Positions 43,026-56,600 of a DNA stretch of 64,000 nucleotides are shown here, piece after piece. The first letter of the stretch is position 1, and each line of letters opens with the position of its first letter. The stretch is taken from NCBI GenBank assembly GCA_002733135.1, contig NVUJ01000001.1:62001-126000 (forward strand), given 5' to 3'. Source of the DNA: Cycloclasticus sp. Lineage in GTDB: Bacteria; Pseudomonadota; Gammaproteobacteria; Methylococcales; Cycloclasticaceae. The notes beneath the pieces were generated by a model. It made no database searches, was not told the origin of the DNA, and saw only the letters and a program-made list of their open reading frames with translations. A program made the position numbers and the translations under genes.

Positions 43026-43546
43026 TAATTACTAGCCCTTTTGCTGTGTCGTTTAAATTCTGTTTTATGACATTTAGGGCACGGTGGTATATGCCCTGTT
43101 TTTTTAAAGTGCAATGTTTGTTCACAGATGATGCATTCTAGAGTGCCCGGTCCGGTTACTTCGCCGGAGTGGTACAGCTTGCCTTTAATAGCATCTAAAC
43201 TAAGTTTATCCCACTCTAGTTTTGTTTTATCGGCGACTGATTCAATCCAGTCACCAATTTTACCTTCAACCAAGGCGGATTCAAATGATAACCACTCTGA
43301 AAACTCTTCTTTAGTTTCTTGTAAATACACAGAAACATCGTCTAAATCTCTTTTTAAGTAGCCCGCGACTTTATTTGCTTCTTCGCGCGTTAATTCACCC
43401 AGTTCTATGGCTTTTTCTTGAGCCTGTTTTAGGTTTTCATCAATGGTTGGAATGGCTAGTTTTTCAGCTTTTTCGGCCGCATCATGAAGTCGTTTAACCA
43501 TGGTGTCGTAGGCGTCAATCAATTTGTCTTGTATCGGATTGTTCAT
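43025..43546 (-). CDS. Zinc-ribbon-containing protein, YbeL/DUF1451-like
   Basis: Coiled N-terminus; C-terminal CIICEQTLHFKKTGHIPPCPKCHKTEF; divergent to leuS. Confidence 0.8.
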   Translation of the reverse strand: MNNPIQDKLIDAYDTMVKRLHDAAEKAEKLAIPTIDENLKQAQEKAIELGELTREEANKVAGYLKRDLDDVSVYLQETKEEFSEWLSFESALVEGKIGDWIESVADKTKLEWDKLSLDAIKGKLYHSGEVTGPGTLECIICEQTLHFKKTGHIPPCPKCHKTEFKRHSKRASN

Positions 43547-43586
43547 AAAGCCTCCTAGCGTAATATCGCTTTAGATTTAAAGGTAG

Positions 43587-46082
<2,496 letters not shown>

Positions 46083-46095
46083 CGGATTTAAAATT

Positions 46096-46611
46096 ATGAA
46101 AAGTTCAACTAACTCGCTGCGTTTAATGCGTTCATTATTAATTGTTTGTTTATCGGCCGCTGTATTAACGGCCTGCGGATTTAAGCTTCGTGGATTATTT
46201 GACCTTCCAGCTGGCTTACAAAAAATGTATGTTGTTGGCTCACAAAATAGCGAGCTTGTTCAAGATTTAAAAGATATTTTGGCCTTTTCTGCGGAGGTCG
46301 TTGCAAACCGGTCGGATGCAGATGCGGTTTTAACCATAAATAAAGAAGAAATCGACAATAGAACGTTGAGTGTTGACTCCAGAGGTAAGGTACGTGAATC
46401 AGAAATGCAATACGCCGTTATTTATAGTTTAGTAAAAAAAGACGGAGAAGCATTGTTGGATAAAGAATCACTGTTATTGGTGCGAGATTATATTAACGAT
46501 GAAAATGATATTATCGGACGTACCAATGAGTCAGCTGTGATTACGCGTGATCTTAAGCGCGATGCCGCACAACAAATCATCAGGCGTGTACAGGCTCTGA
46601 AAGTTAACTAA
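46096..46611 (+). CDS. lptE: LPS-assembly lipoprotein LptE
   Basis: Lipobox VLTACGFKLRG; leuS-lptE-holA order; start at MKSSTN (46096). Confidence 0.92.
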   Translation: MKSSTNSLRLMRSLLIVCLSAAVLTACGFKLRGLFDLPAGLQKMYVVGSQNSELVQDLKDILAFSAEVVANRSDADAVLTINKEEIDNRTLSVDSRGKVRESEMQYAVIYSLVKKDGEALLDKESLLLVRDYINDENDIIGRTNESAVITRDLKRDAAQQIIRRVQALKVN

Positions 46612-46653
46612 ATTAATTTGTCAGCTATAAAGGGCAAATACTAACAGTAAAAC

Positions 46654-47685
46654 GTGAATCAACCCGCTTTTTTAAACAAAGGACTAGCGTCTATTTATTT
46701 GGTGTCGGGCGATGAACCGCTACAGCAGAGTGAAATTGTTGATTCGATTCGACAAAAGGCCAGAGCTGACGGTTTTTCTAACCGCACAGTATTTCATGTG
46801 GATGGGTCATTTGATTGGAATCAAGTGTTAGGCGCATGTCTGACTCAGTCGTTATTTGCCGAAAAGAACCTTATTGAGTTAAATTTACCAACAGGCAAGC
46901 CAGGTAAAGTGGGTTCTTCTGCAATTACTGAAGTGATTGATAATTTGTCGACGGACAATGTGTTTATTATTATCGCTGGAAAAATAGATACAAGATCTAA
47001 GAATTCTAAGTGGTACAAAGCGATTGAAAAAAGTGGTGTATTGGTTCAGGTATGGCCTTTAGTTGACGCCAAGTTAGAACAATGGCTTAGACAACGCATG
47101 CAAAATAAAGGGTTAACGGTTGATCATGCAGGTATCAAATTGTTGGCTGATAGCGTAGAGGGTAATTTACTGGCAGCTTCGCAAGAGGTTGAAAAGTTAT
47201 ATACCTTGTATGGTGCCACAAATATTTCTATTGATAATATCATCGAATCGGTCGCTGATAATTCGCGATACGACGTTTTTAAACTAAGCGATTGTCTGTT
47301 ACAAGGTAATTCAAAAAAAACAACCCAAGTACTGAAAGGTTTGATTGGTGAAAAGTTGGCTGCCTCCGTCGTGCTGTGGCTGCTATTGCGCGAATTACGT
47401 GTATTGGCATCACTGAGATTTGAAAAACAACAAACAGGGCGCACAGATCAAACTTTTAAAGCTAAAGAAAACAGATGGGTGTGGGGCTCTAAACAACCTG
47501 TCTATCTAAAGGCAATGGCACGTGGGAACTTGACTCAGTGGCACGCTATGATACAAGCTTGCGCAAAAACAGAGAGGGTCATTAAGGGCGCTGAGATAGG
47601 GGATGAGTGGGTGCTTATCGAACAAATATGTTTGACCTTTTGTCAGCCGAAGCTGTTGAAGCAATATGGTTTGCTCCCTGTATAA
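46654..47685 (+). CDS. holA: DNA polymerase III subunit delta (GTG start)
   Basis: IYLVSGDEPLQQSEIVDSIR; leuS-lptE-holA context. Confidence 0.94.
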   Translation: MNQPAFLNKGLASIYLVSGDEPLQQSEIVDSIRQKARADGFSNRTVFHVDGSFDWNQVLGACLTQSLFAEKNLIELNLPTGKPGKVGSSAITEVIDNLSTDNVFIIIAGKIDTRSKNSKWYKAIEKSGVLVQVWPLVDAKLEQWLRQRMQNKGLTVDHAGIKLLADSVEGNLLAASQEVEKLYTLYGATNISIDNIIESVADNSRYDVFKLSDCLLQGNSKKTTQVLKGLIGEKLAASVVLWLLLRELRVLASLRFEKQQTGRTDQTFKAKENRWVWGSKQPVYLKAMARGNLTQWHAMIQACAKTERVIKGAEIGDEWVLIEQICLTFCQPKLLKQYGLLPV

Positions 47686-47721
47686 TAAACAAACAAATTT
47701 AAGTCGGTTAAAGGTAATTAA

Positions 47722-48981
47722 ATGAACGATATCAAAGACTACATGCAACAACTTGGACGCCGTGCTAAAACGGCCGCGAGAGTTATTGCAAATGCCGAAT
47801 CGGGTGTTAAGAACAAAGCATTGGATGTGATAGCGTCCGAAATTGAATTGCAACAAGCCGCCATCCTTGAGGCGAATGCACTTGATATGCAAGCGGGTAA
47901 AGAACATGGGCTGGATGAAGCCTTGCTTGATCGTCTTGAACTTAATGAAGAACGTGTACAAGCTATGGCTGAAGGTTTAAGGCAAATTGTCAGTCTACCC
48001 GACCCTGTTGGTGAAATAAGTCATGTTAATGCCCGTCCATCGGGTATTAAAGTAGGACAGATGCGCGTGCCTTTAGGGGTGATTGGCATTATTTATGAAT
48101 CACGTCCGAATGTAACAGTAGATGCAGCAGCCTTATGCTTAAAGTCTGGTAATGCTTGTATTTTGAGAGGTGGGTCGGAAGCTAAACATTCGAACCAAGT
48201 TATTGCAACGTGTATTAGTCAAGGTCTAAAAGTGGCGGGGTTGCCAACTGAGGTGGTTCAAGTTGTTGAGACAACAGATCGAAATGCGGTGGGTGAGCTC
48301 ATTCGTATGGAAGAGTCGGTAGATGTGATTATTCCACGAGGTGGTAAAGGGCTCATAGAGCGTATTACGAAAGAAGCGCGGGTGCCTGTTATTAAACATT
48401 TACACGGCGTATGCCATGTGTATATTGATGATAAAGCCGACATTGAAATGGCAAAAGCCATTGCTTTAAATGCTAAAACGCAACGTTATGGAACCTGTAA
48501 CACAATGGAAACATTGTTGGTTTCTGACGCTATTTCCGCTGAGATATTGCCGGAATTAGAAGTATTATATCAATCTAAAGGTGTCGAACTTCGAGGTTGC
48601 GAGAGAACCCGAAGAGTTTTGCCGAATTGCGTTGCGGCCGTTGATGCAGATTGGGATGAGGAGTATTTAGCACCTATTTTGTCTATTCGCGTGGTTGATG
48701 GTGTCGAAGGTGCGATGGATCATATACATCAACACAGCTCAGGCCACACTGAATCGATTGTAACGAGTGATCATGCAACAGCTATGCGTTTTATGCGTGA
48801 GGTGGATTCGAGTTCCGTGATGGTCAATGCCTCAACACGATTTGCAGACGGTTTTGAATATGGCTTGGGTGGAGAAATTGGGATAAGTACGAATAAATTA
48901 CACGCTCGTGGTCCAGTTGGGCTTGTAGGCTTAACAACGCAAAAATATATTGTTTTTGGTGAAGGACATATTCGCCAATAA
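47722..48981 (+). CDS. proA: Gamma-glutamyl phosphate reductase
   Basis: [53 protein letters not shown]. Confidence 0.97.
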   Translation: MNDIKDYMQQLGRRAKTAARVIANAESGVKNKALDVIASEIELQQAAILEANALDMQAGKEHGLDEALLDRLELNEERVQAMAEGLRQIVSLPDPVGEISHVNARPSGIKVGQMRVPLGVIGIIYESRPNVTVDAAALCLKSGNACILRGGSEAKHSNQVIATCISQGLKVAGLPTEVVQVVETTDRNAVGELIRMEESVDVIIPRGGKGLIERITKEARVPVIKHLHGVCHVYIDDKADIEMAKAIALNAKTQRYGTCNTMETLLVSDAISAEILPELEVLYQSKGVELRGCERTRRVLPNCVAAVDADWDEEYLAPILSIRVVDGVEGAMDHIHQHSSGHTESIVTSDHATAMRFMREVDSSSVMVNASTRFADGFEYGLGGEIGISTNKLHARGPVGLVGLTTQKYIVFGEGHIRQ

Positions 48982-49011
48982 CCAAAATAATTTTACTTGT
49001 AAGGTCACTTA

Positions 49012-49650
49012 ATGAGTGAGAGTTGTATTGGTGTGTACGGCGGAACGTTTGACCCAGTTCATGTTGGACATCTGAGAGCTGCCAGTGAAATACAAAAAAA
49101 GTTGCAGCTTGATGAGGTGAAAATGGTGCTCTCAGCACGGCCTCCGCATCGACATCAACCACATACATCAGCAGATGATAGGTTCTCGTTGTTGGAAATG
49201 GCGGTTTCCGATGTAGAAAAATTGACGGCAGATAATTGCGAATTATTGCGTGATGGCCCTAGCTATATGGTGGATACACTGGCGTATTATCGTCAACAAA
49301 CACCGGATTGTTCATTGCTGCTGATACTGGGTATAGAAGCTTTTAATGGGCTGATGTCTTGGCATAAATGGCAAGACATTCTTCAATTAGCACATGTTGT
49401 GGTAACAGATCGAGCGGGCTTTAGTAATCAGCTGAGTGATTCCATGCGGTTGTATGTAGATAGGTTTATAACTAACGATAAGTCTCAATTACGTTATCAA
49501 ACGCATGGTAAAATTTACAGTCAGCCAGTTGAGCCAGTTGATGTTTCTGCAACGCAAATAAGGCAACGAATAAAAAATAATATATCGGTTGCACATATGC
49601 TGCCAATTAGCTGTTGGGAAGAAATAAAACAGCGCGGTTTATACAAATAA
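49012..49650 (+). CDS. nadD: Nicotinate-nucleotide adenylyltransferase
   Basis: GVYGGTFDPVHVGHLRAA; VSATQIRQRI. Confidence 0.96.
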   Translation: MSESCIGVYGGTFDPVHVGHLRAASEIQKKLQLDEVKMVLSARPPHRHQPHTSADDRFSLLEMAVSDVEKLTADNCELLRDGPSYMVDTLAYYRQQTPDCSLLLILGIEAFNGLMSWHKWQDILQLAHVVVTDRAGFSNQLSDSMRLYVDRFITNDKSQLRYQTHGKIYSQPVEPVDVSATQIRQRIKNNISVAHMLPISCWEEIKQRGLYK

Positions 49651-49675
49651 ATTAATAGAAAAAAGGTTTTAAAAT

Positions 49676-50005
49676 ATGACTAAGACATTGCTAGCAATGG
49701 TGACAGAGGTACTGGATGATAAAAAAGGCCAACAGATTGAAGTAATTGACGTTCACAATAAATGTTCGTTTGCAGATCACATGGTCATTGTGTCGGGCTC
49801 ATCGAGCCGCCACGTAAAATCATTAGCTAATGAAGTGTCTATGACATCTAAAAAAAGCGGCTTAATACCGTTAGGTATTGAAGGAATGGATGCCGGTGAG
49901 TGGGTGTTGGTTGATTTGGGTGACACACTTGTTCATGTGATGCAACCGAAAATTCGTGATTTTTATCAGCTTGAAAAACTTTGGTCAGTTGAAGCAGAGG
50001 CTTAA
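49676..50005 (+). CDS. rsfS: Ribosome silencing factor RsfS
   Basis: FADHMVIVSGSSSRHVKSLA; EWVLVDLGDTLVHVMQPKIRDFYQLEKLW. Confidence 0.96.
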   Translation: MTKTLLAMVTEVLDDKKGQQIEVIDVHNKCSFADHMVIVSGSSSRHVKSLANEVSMTSKKSGLIPLGIEGMDAGEWVLVDLGDTLVHVMQPKIRDFYQLEKLWSVEAEA

Positions 50006-50113
50006 AATTGTAATTCAGTTCACTTTTTGTTCATTTAAGTAGTTTAAGATGTAAACACATTAAGTGAATTAGCCGTACTAATAGCTATTTTTGAAGGTAA
50101 CAACAGGGAGAAT

Positions 50114-50776
50114 ATGATGAATACTAAATATTTAATAACGGGTATTTCAGCGGGGCTGATATATACACTGGTGGGTTGTACGACAATTAACCCTTATACG
50201 GAAGAACAGCAAACCAGTAAAGCAGTCATTGGTGCTGGTACAGGTGCTGTAGCAGGTGCCATTATTGGCGCAATGCGTGGCGATAGAAAAACAGCGCTTA
50301 AAGGCGCAGTAATTGGTGCCGCAGCAGGTGGTGGCGTTGGTTATTATATGGACGTACAGGAGTCGAAATTACGACAACGTCTGCGTGGCACAGGTGTAAG
50401 CGTCAGCCGGGTGGGTAACGACTTAGTGCTTAATATGCCAGGTAACGTAACGTTTAGAACGGCTAGTTCAAACATTAATGCGGGCTTTTACGATGTGTTA
50501 GATTCCGTAGCGATTATTCTTAAAGAATACTCTGATACGACAGTGACCGTTGTTGGCCATACTGATAGCGTTGGCAATGCGAATTACAACCAAAGTTTAT
50601 CTGAGCAGCGTGCGCAGAGTGTTGCGAGTTATTTGCGCTCACAAGGGGTTGTTGGGCAACGTTTAAGAGTGATGGGGTATGGGGAACAAAGCCCAATTGC
50701 TAGCAATGCAACGAAGCAGGGGCGCGCACAAAATAGACGTGTTGAGATTACTTTAACGCCTATAAACGTTCGGTAA
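50114..50776 (+). CDS. OmpA-family lipoprotein (YiaD-like)
   Basis: Lipobox TLVGC; glycine-zipper AVIGAGTGAVAGAIIGA; OmpA VVGHTDSVGNANYNQSLSEQRAQSVASYL. Confidence 0.9.
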   Translation: MMNTKYLITGISAGLIYTLVGCTTINPYTEEQQTSKAVIGAGTGAVAGAIIGAMRGDRKTALKGAVIGAAAGGGVGYYMDVQESKLRQRLRGTGVSVSRVGNDLVLNMPGNVTFRTASSNINAGFYDVLDSVAIILKEYSDTTVTVVGHTDSVGNANYNQSLSEQRAQSVASYLRSQGVVGQRLRVMGYGEQSPIASNATKQGRAQNRRVEITLTPINVR

Positions 50777-50817
50777 TTGAGTTACGTATTACTGTTGCAA
50801 TTCGTTATGTTAACGAG

Positions 50818-50849
50818 CAAAAGGCGACTCATATGAGTCGCCTTTTTTA
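50818..50849 (+). terminator. Intrinsic terminator
   Basis: AAAAGGCGACTCATATGAGTCGCCTTTTTTAT perfect GGCGACTCAT/ATGAGTCGCC hairpin plus T-tract. Confidence 0.88.
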
Positions 50850-50865
50850 TACAGAAGATACATAG

Positions 50866-51336
50866 ATGAAACTTAAAATTCTTACCATTGGTCAAAAAAT
50901 GCCGAGCTGGGTGGCAATAGCTTACCAAGAGTACGCCAAACGAATGCCAAGAGAATGTTCGCTCGAATTAGTAGAGCTTGCGTCAAGCAAAAGAACAAAG
51001 CAAAGTATCCTGTCTAAAGTAGTCGAGGATGAAGGGAAACGTTTATTAGCGTCTGTAAAGCAAGGCGATTATGTAGTCGCTTTAGACGTAAAAGGCAAGG
51101 GTTGGTCAACGGGTGATTTGGCGAAAAAATTAGCCAGTTGGCAAGGTGCGCAGCCCACCATTGTTTTTATTATTGGTGGCCCAGATGGTTTATCAGACGG
51201 ATGTTTAAAAAGAGCCAATGAGCAATGGTGTTTATCGAACTTAACGTTCCCGCACCCATTGGTAAGAGTTATTTTGGCTGAGCAGCTCTATAGGGCTTGG
51301 AGTTTAATGAATCACCACCCGTACCATAGAGAATAA
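50866..51336 (+). CDS. rlmH: 23S rRNA pseudouridine1915 N3-methyltransferase
   Basis: MKLKILTIGQKMPSWV; FIIGGPDGLSDG; LTFPHPLVRVILAEQLYRAWSLMNHHPYHRE. Confidence 0.97.
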   Translation: MKLKILTIGQKMPSWVAIAYQEYAKRMPRECSLELVELASSKRTKQSILSKVVEDEGKRLLASVKQGDYVVALDVKGKGWSTGDLAKKLASWQGAQPTIVFIIGGPDGLSDGCLKRANEQWCLSNLTFPHPLVRVILAEQLYRAWSLMNHHPYHRE

Positions 51337-51914
51337 TGATGAAGAAAAAGCTCGTATTGGCCTCAGCTTCTCCAAGGCGAGCTGAATTATTAAAACAAAT
51401 CGGCGTTGAATTTGAAACTAGGACGGTTGATATCGATGAAATGCCACAGGTAGACGAGTTGCCCGAGAATTATGTAAAGCGACTTGCTTTAGAGAAAGCA
51501 CGAGCAGCTCGTTTGTCGGACCAACAAAATGAGGTGCTGGTGTTGGGTTCTGACACGGCAGTGGTTATCGATGGTGATATTTTAGGCAAACCTCTAGACA
51601 AAGAACACGCACAAAGTATGTTGCGGCAGTTGTCAGGAAAAACCCACCAAGTACTAACATCAGTGGCTCTGATTGGCGCATATGAATCTTGTGTTATTTC
51701 TTTTAGCGATGTGACGTTTAAAATACTTACAGACGATGAAATAAAGGGGTATTGGGCTACTACTGAGCCATTTGGTAAAGCGGGAGCTTATGCTATTCAG
51801 GGCAAAGCGGCTAAATTTATAAAGCGATTAAATGGAAGTTTTTCGGGGGTGATGGGGCTGCCTTTGTATGAAACGTCTAAGTTACTCAAAGAACACGGGT
51901 TTATTATCGAGTGA
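51336..51914 (+). CDS. maf: Maf-family nucleotide pyrophosphatase
   Basis: LVLASASPRRAELLKQIGVEFE; VLGSDTAVVIDG. Confidence 0.95.
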   Translation: MMKKKLVLASASPRRAELLKQIGVEFETRTVDIDEMPQVDELPENYVKRLALEKARAARLSDQQNEVLVLGSDTAVVIDGDILGKPLDKEHAQSMLRQLSGKTHQVLTSVALIGAYESCVISFSDVTFKILTDDEIKGYWATTEPFGKAGAYAIQGKAAKFIKRLNGSFSGVMGLPLYETSKLLKEHGFIIE

Positions 51915-51915
51915 A

Positions 51916-52164
51916 TTATTTTTTATTGGCTAAATTTCCGGCCTCATTTTTAATATCTAAGTCTTTAGCAATGGGGGAAAAACTTTGTGTTATGCCATCT
52001 CTACACTCGACGGCAGTGCTTACACCGGCGTAAATAGTAATACTTTTTACGCCTTGGTTATTTTTACATTTTTCATTAGCGATTTTTATGTCTGTTTCAT
52101 CCACAGATTGATAAAAACATCCCTGTAATAAGAGTAAAATTGAGGCAGTAAAAAGTATTTTCAT
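51916..52164 (-). CDS. Small putative lipoprotein of unknown function
   Basis: MKILFTASILLLLQGCFYQSVDE: signal and lipobox; 82 aa. Confidence 0.65.
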   Translation of the reverse strand: MKILFTASILLLLQGCFYQSVDETDIKIANEKCKNNQGVKSITIYAGVSTAVECRDGITQSFSPIAKDLDIKNEAGNLANKK

Positions 52165-52230
52165 AGTAAAGTAATAAGCTCGATTAATAAGTAGTCATCA
52201 TAACGAAACAAAGGACAGTTTGGAAATAGA

Positions 52231-53682
52231 ATGAGCGATGAAATTCTAATTAATATTACACCTCCGGAGACGAGGGTCGCGGTGCTTGAGAATGGTGTGC
52301 TTCAAGAACTTATTATAGAGCGGCAGCGCAAGCGGGATATAGTGGGTAATTTATATCATGGTGAAGTATGCCGTGTGATGCCAGGTATGCAAGCTGCTTT
52401 TGTTGAAATAGGCCTTGGTAGAGCGGGGTTTTTACACGCTTCAGATGTGCTGGTAAATGGTGCGGAACCGACAGAAGAAAAAGGCATAGAACGTTTTTTG
52501 CATCAAGGTCAACAAGTAGTCGTTCAAGTACTAAAGGCACCGCTAGGAACGAAGGGTCCACGATTAACAATGAATATCTCCATCCCTTCACGTTACCAGG
52601 TGTTTTTACCCTATTCCGATAAGTTGGCGCTGTCTGTCCAATTAGAAGACGAAGCCGAACGTGAAAGGTTACTGGCTTGTATGGAGGTATGTAAAAAGCA
52701 AGGTTATTCAGGTGGTTATATTGCGAGAACTGCAGCTGAAGGGGTAGATGGTGAGAATATTCGTGCGGATATGTTGTTTCTTAATAAGCTTTGGGAGGTT
52801 ATCAATGAACAGATTTTATCCTCGAAGCTAGGGCTTATATACGAAGACTTACCGTTATCATCCAAAATATTAAGAGATTGGTATCAATCGTCAGTCACAA
52901 AAATTGTTGTTGATTCAAACAGTAATTATGAGCGAATGACGGACTTTGCTAAGAAATTTATGCCAGAAGTTAGTTCATTGCTTGAGCTGTACAAGGGTGG
53001 CCGGCCTTTATTTGATATGTACAATATTGAAAGTGAGATCAAATGCGCACTGGACCGAAAAGTGCCTTTGAAGTCTGGTGGGCACCTTGTGTTTGACCAA
53101 ACTGAAGCGATGACGACGGTAGACGTTAATACGGGAAGTTACCTTGGGCGCGGCAACCAAGAGCAAACAATTTTTAAAACAAACCTTGAAGCGGCTCAAG
53201 CAACAGCTCGTCAACTTCGACTTAGAAACTTGGGCGGAATTATCATTGTCGATTTTATAGATATGCAAAATGAGGACCATAAAGACTCCGTTTTGCAATC
53301 TCTTGAAAAGGCGATGAGTAAAGACCACGCAAAATTTAGTATCAGTAATGTCTCTGAATTAGGCCTAGTAGAAATGACTAGAAAACGTACAAGGGAGAGT
53401 TTAGAACAAGTGATGTGTGAACCTTGTGAGACATGTTCCGGCACAGGCAAGGTGCGCACACCTGATACAACGTGCTATGAGATCTTTCGTGAAATTATGC
53501 GAGATGCGCGTCAATACGAGGCGAAAGAGTTGTTGGTGCTCGCCTCAAATGAAGTGGTTGAAATGTTGCTAGACGAAGAATCTAGTACCTTGGCAGATTT
53601 AGAGTCCTTTGTTGGTATTAGTATTCGATTTAGGGCAGAAAGTGAATATACCCAGGAACAGTACGATGTCGTATTGGTCTAA
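52231..53682 (+). CDS. rng: Ribonuclease G
   Basis: S1-like N-term; FDQTEAMTTVDVNTGSYLG; GGIIIVDFIDM; CEPCETCSGTG. Confidence 0.97.
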   Translation: MSDEILINITPPETRVAVLENGVLQELIIERQRKRDIVGNLYHGEVCRVMPGMQAAFVEIGLGRAGFLHASDVLVNGAEPTEEKGIERFLHQGQQVVVQVLKAPLGTKGPRLTMNISIPSRYQVFLPYSDKLALSVQLEDEAERERLLACMEVCKKQGYSGGYIARTAAEGVDGENIRADMLFLNKLWEVINEQILSSKLGLIYEDLPLSSKILRDWYQSSVTKIVVDSNSNYERMTDFAKKFMPEVSSLLELYKGGRPLFDMYNIESEIKCALDRKVPLKSGGHLVFDQTEAMTTVDVNTGSYLGRGNQEQTIFKTNLEAAQATARQLRLRNLGGIIIVDFIDMQNEDHKDSVLQSLEKAMSKDHAKFSISNVSELGLVEMTRKRTRESLEQVMCEPCETCSGTGKVRTPDTTCYEIFREIMRDARQYEAKELLVLASNEVVEMLLDEESSTLADLESFVGISIRFRAESEYTQEQYDVVLV

Positions 53683-53696
53683 CGTTAAAGGTTATA

Positions 53697-56600
53697 TTGA
53701 TGAGTAAGGTTCGCCTATTTGGTCATTCGTTGCTGTGGGTTTTTACGGTCAGTGTTGTGGCGCTAGCCATTTTGTTGGTTATTGCGCGTCTTCTTATTAC
53801 ACAAATTCCAGCGTATAAAAATGATCTTGAAGTGTACCTTAGCGACGAAATTGGGGCGCAAGTCAGCATCGGTAAGATGTCAGCGGCTATGGATGGGTTT
53901 CGTCCGCAGCTTAGGCTGACAGAAATTCAGTTAGACGAACTAAAGAATCAATCGAGCACACTGCACATAGGTGAAATTCGCTTAGCGTTTGATCCGCTTG
54001 GGTTTGTTTTGGGGGAGGTGTCGCCAAACAAAATCATCATTATAAATACGAGCATATCTATTAAACGATTTTCCGATGGGCACGTATCTATTGTTGGACT
54101 ATCTGACGATAAAAATAGTGGCGCATCCTCAGGTGACTTTTCATGGTTATTAGAAGATGGTGACTTTGAAGTTATAAATAGCCAACTGATTTGGCAAGAT
54201 GATATGCGAGATTTGCCAGATGTCACCTTAAAAAATGCCAATGTAATCTTTCGAAACAGCCATCAAGAGCATGCGCTTAAAATGACGGCTGAGCTACCAG
54301 GCGATACGCAAGGCACCTTCACTTTTTCAATTAATGTGACAGGTGATGTGCTAACGACGAATGAGTGGAATGCTGAGGGCTATTTAAACGCGTCTAATAT
54401 TGATGTTGATGAGTATTTTATCCGCCTCAAGGTGGATGAGTTTTCGGTAAAGCAGGGTGTCGCTAACTTGGAAATGTGGAGTACTTGGAATAATGCCGAG
54501 TTAGTTCAAGTAAAAGGTAATACATTGGTCAATGATGTGAAGCTGCTACAGCTGGATAAGGAGCTTGAGTTAAGCAGTTTGGAAAGCCAATTCGATTGGC
54601 AGAAAACATTAAATGGTTGGTCTCTAAAAACGCAGAACTTTTCTTTTAAGAATGATGATGAAAATCAAGAAAAAAGCCAGTTTGCTGTGCAATATGAAAA
54701 GCCAAAAGGAGCTGAATACACGCTAACTATTGCTGCTGACGGAATTAATCTAAAGGCGATTTCAGATGTAGTTCGCCATTCAAATATTTTAGAAGCCGAA
54801 CAGCTTTCTTTGCTTCACAAGACAAGATTAAGCGGTACGTTAAACACTGCTTGGCTCAAAATAAACGCGAATGACGAGCTCATAAACTGGGCTGCTTGCG
54901 GCACATTAAAAGGTTTTTCAAGCGACGCTTATGAGCAACTACCCTCTATAGAAAACTTTAGCGGGATACTTTGTTCAACACAGGATAAGGGTTGGTTAGA
55001 TGTTGATATGCACAAAGGGTCAGTTGATTTTAAAGGATTATTTAGAGACCCTATTGTCATTGAGGATTTAGAAGGCCGGTTAACATGGTTTAGAGCTGGT
55101 GATGGGCTTGAAATCAAGACAGATCGGCTTGCTCTTAAGTCACCTCATATCGCTACAACATCACGTATAGATATTAAAATTCCAACATCAGGCGCTTCTC
55201 CAATTGTTGATTTACAGACAAACTTCGGTAAAGCAGATGCTCGTTCTACGTCTAAATACTTGCCCGTCGGCATCATGAGTAACGATGTTGTTGAGTGGTT
55301 GGATGAAGCTTTTATTGAAGGCGAGGTTGTCGGTGGTGGCCTCGTTTTGAAAGGAGAGTTGAACGATTTTCCTTATCGACATAAAGAAGGTATTTTTCAA
55401 GTGTTGTTTGATGTGGACGGCTTAAATTTACATTATGCGAACAAATGGCCTGATGTAATCAATATTTCTACTGAAGTGGAATTTAAGAACCAAGGTTTGA
55501 AAATAAACGCCCATAAAGGACACATTTCAGCCAATAGAATTAAACAAGCGTTTGTTGGGGTAAGCGACCTCGAAAATGATAAATACTTAATTATCGATGG
55601 TGTGGTTGAAGATGATATTAGTGGGCTCTATCGTTTTTTTAAACAGTCTCCACTTAAAAGTACGCTCAGTACGCTACTTGATATTAGTGTTAGTAAAGGG
55701 CCGGCTGTGGTCGATCTTAATATCAAGATTCCATTATTAGAAGGGCTAGAAACAGACGTTGAAGCACAAGCAACGTTAACGGCTAACACACTAACATTCC
55801 CTGATTATGATGTAGTGGTAGAAGGTATTAATGGTGTGCTCACGTATAATAAACATGGGCTCGCTGCTAAGTCTCTTGCCGCGAGTGTTTTTGGTGAGAA
55901 AACGAAAGTTGACATCAGACCTGATGATGGCAGTACAGTTATTAATGCTTTAGGTAATGTTAATGTAGCAACGTTGGCTAAAAAGTACCCCTCAACAGCT
56001 TGGAAAGAAATACACGGTAGTAGTCGAGCTCAGATGACAATTAATCTGCCGAATGCTGGTTTGACAGGTGACGCTGTCACGAGTATTACGTTGAAAAGTG
56101 ATTTAAAAGGTATTGCCGTTGATTTGCCGCAACCGCTAGGTAAAGATAAGGGCACTCCAATTCCATTCGAATTGATGACGGTTCTTGGTCAAGAAACCCT
56201 GCCTCTCACAATAGCGTATGGGGAACAATTGCAAGGCGTATTTCAATTTATCGAGAATACGTCAAATAACCTCGAATTTGCAAAGGGTGATATCCGCCTA
56301 GGTAAAGTGCCCGCCAAACTACCGGTAAATGCCGGCATGCAATTATCAGGTGTTATCAGTCATTTAAATATTGGTGAGTGGCAAAAAGCCTTAGACTTTG
56401 GGGCTGACACGTCAGTTTCAAGCAGTATGGTTAACCAACTTAATCTTGGTATTGGTGAGTTAAATTTGTTGGATACCTCATTCAATGACGTTCAATTAAC
56501 TGGACAACATAGCAATGATAGTTGGTCTGGGGAAATAAGTAGTCCGGTTATTATAGGGCAGTACCATTTGCCAGATGAGTTGAGCGCTAATAAACGCATC

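Noticed and set aside
50818-50849. Similarity of this terminator to that of the candidate sRNA (GGCGACTC...GTCGCC)
   Set aside because: GGCGACTC-type stems are common in gammaproteobacterial terminators; two copies do not establish a repeat family
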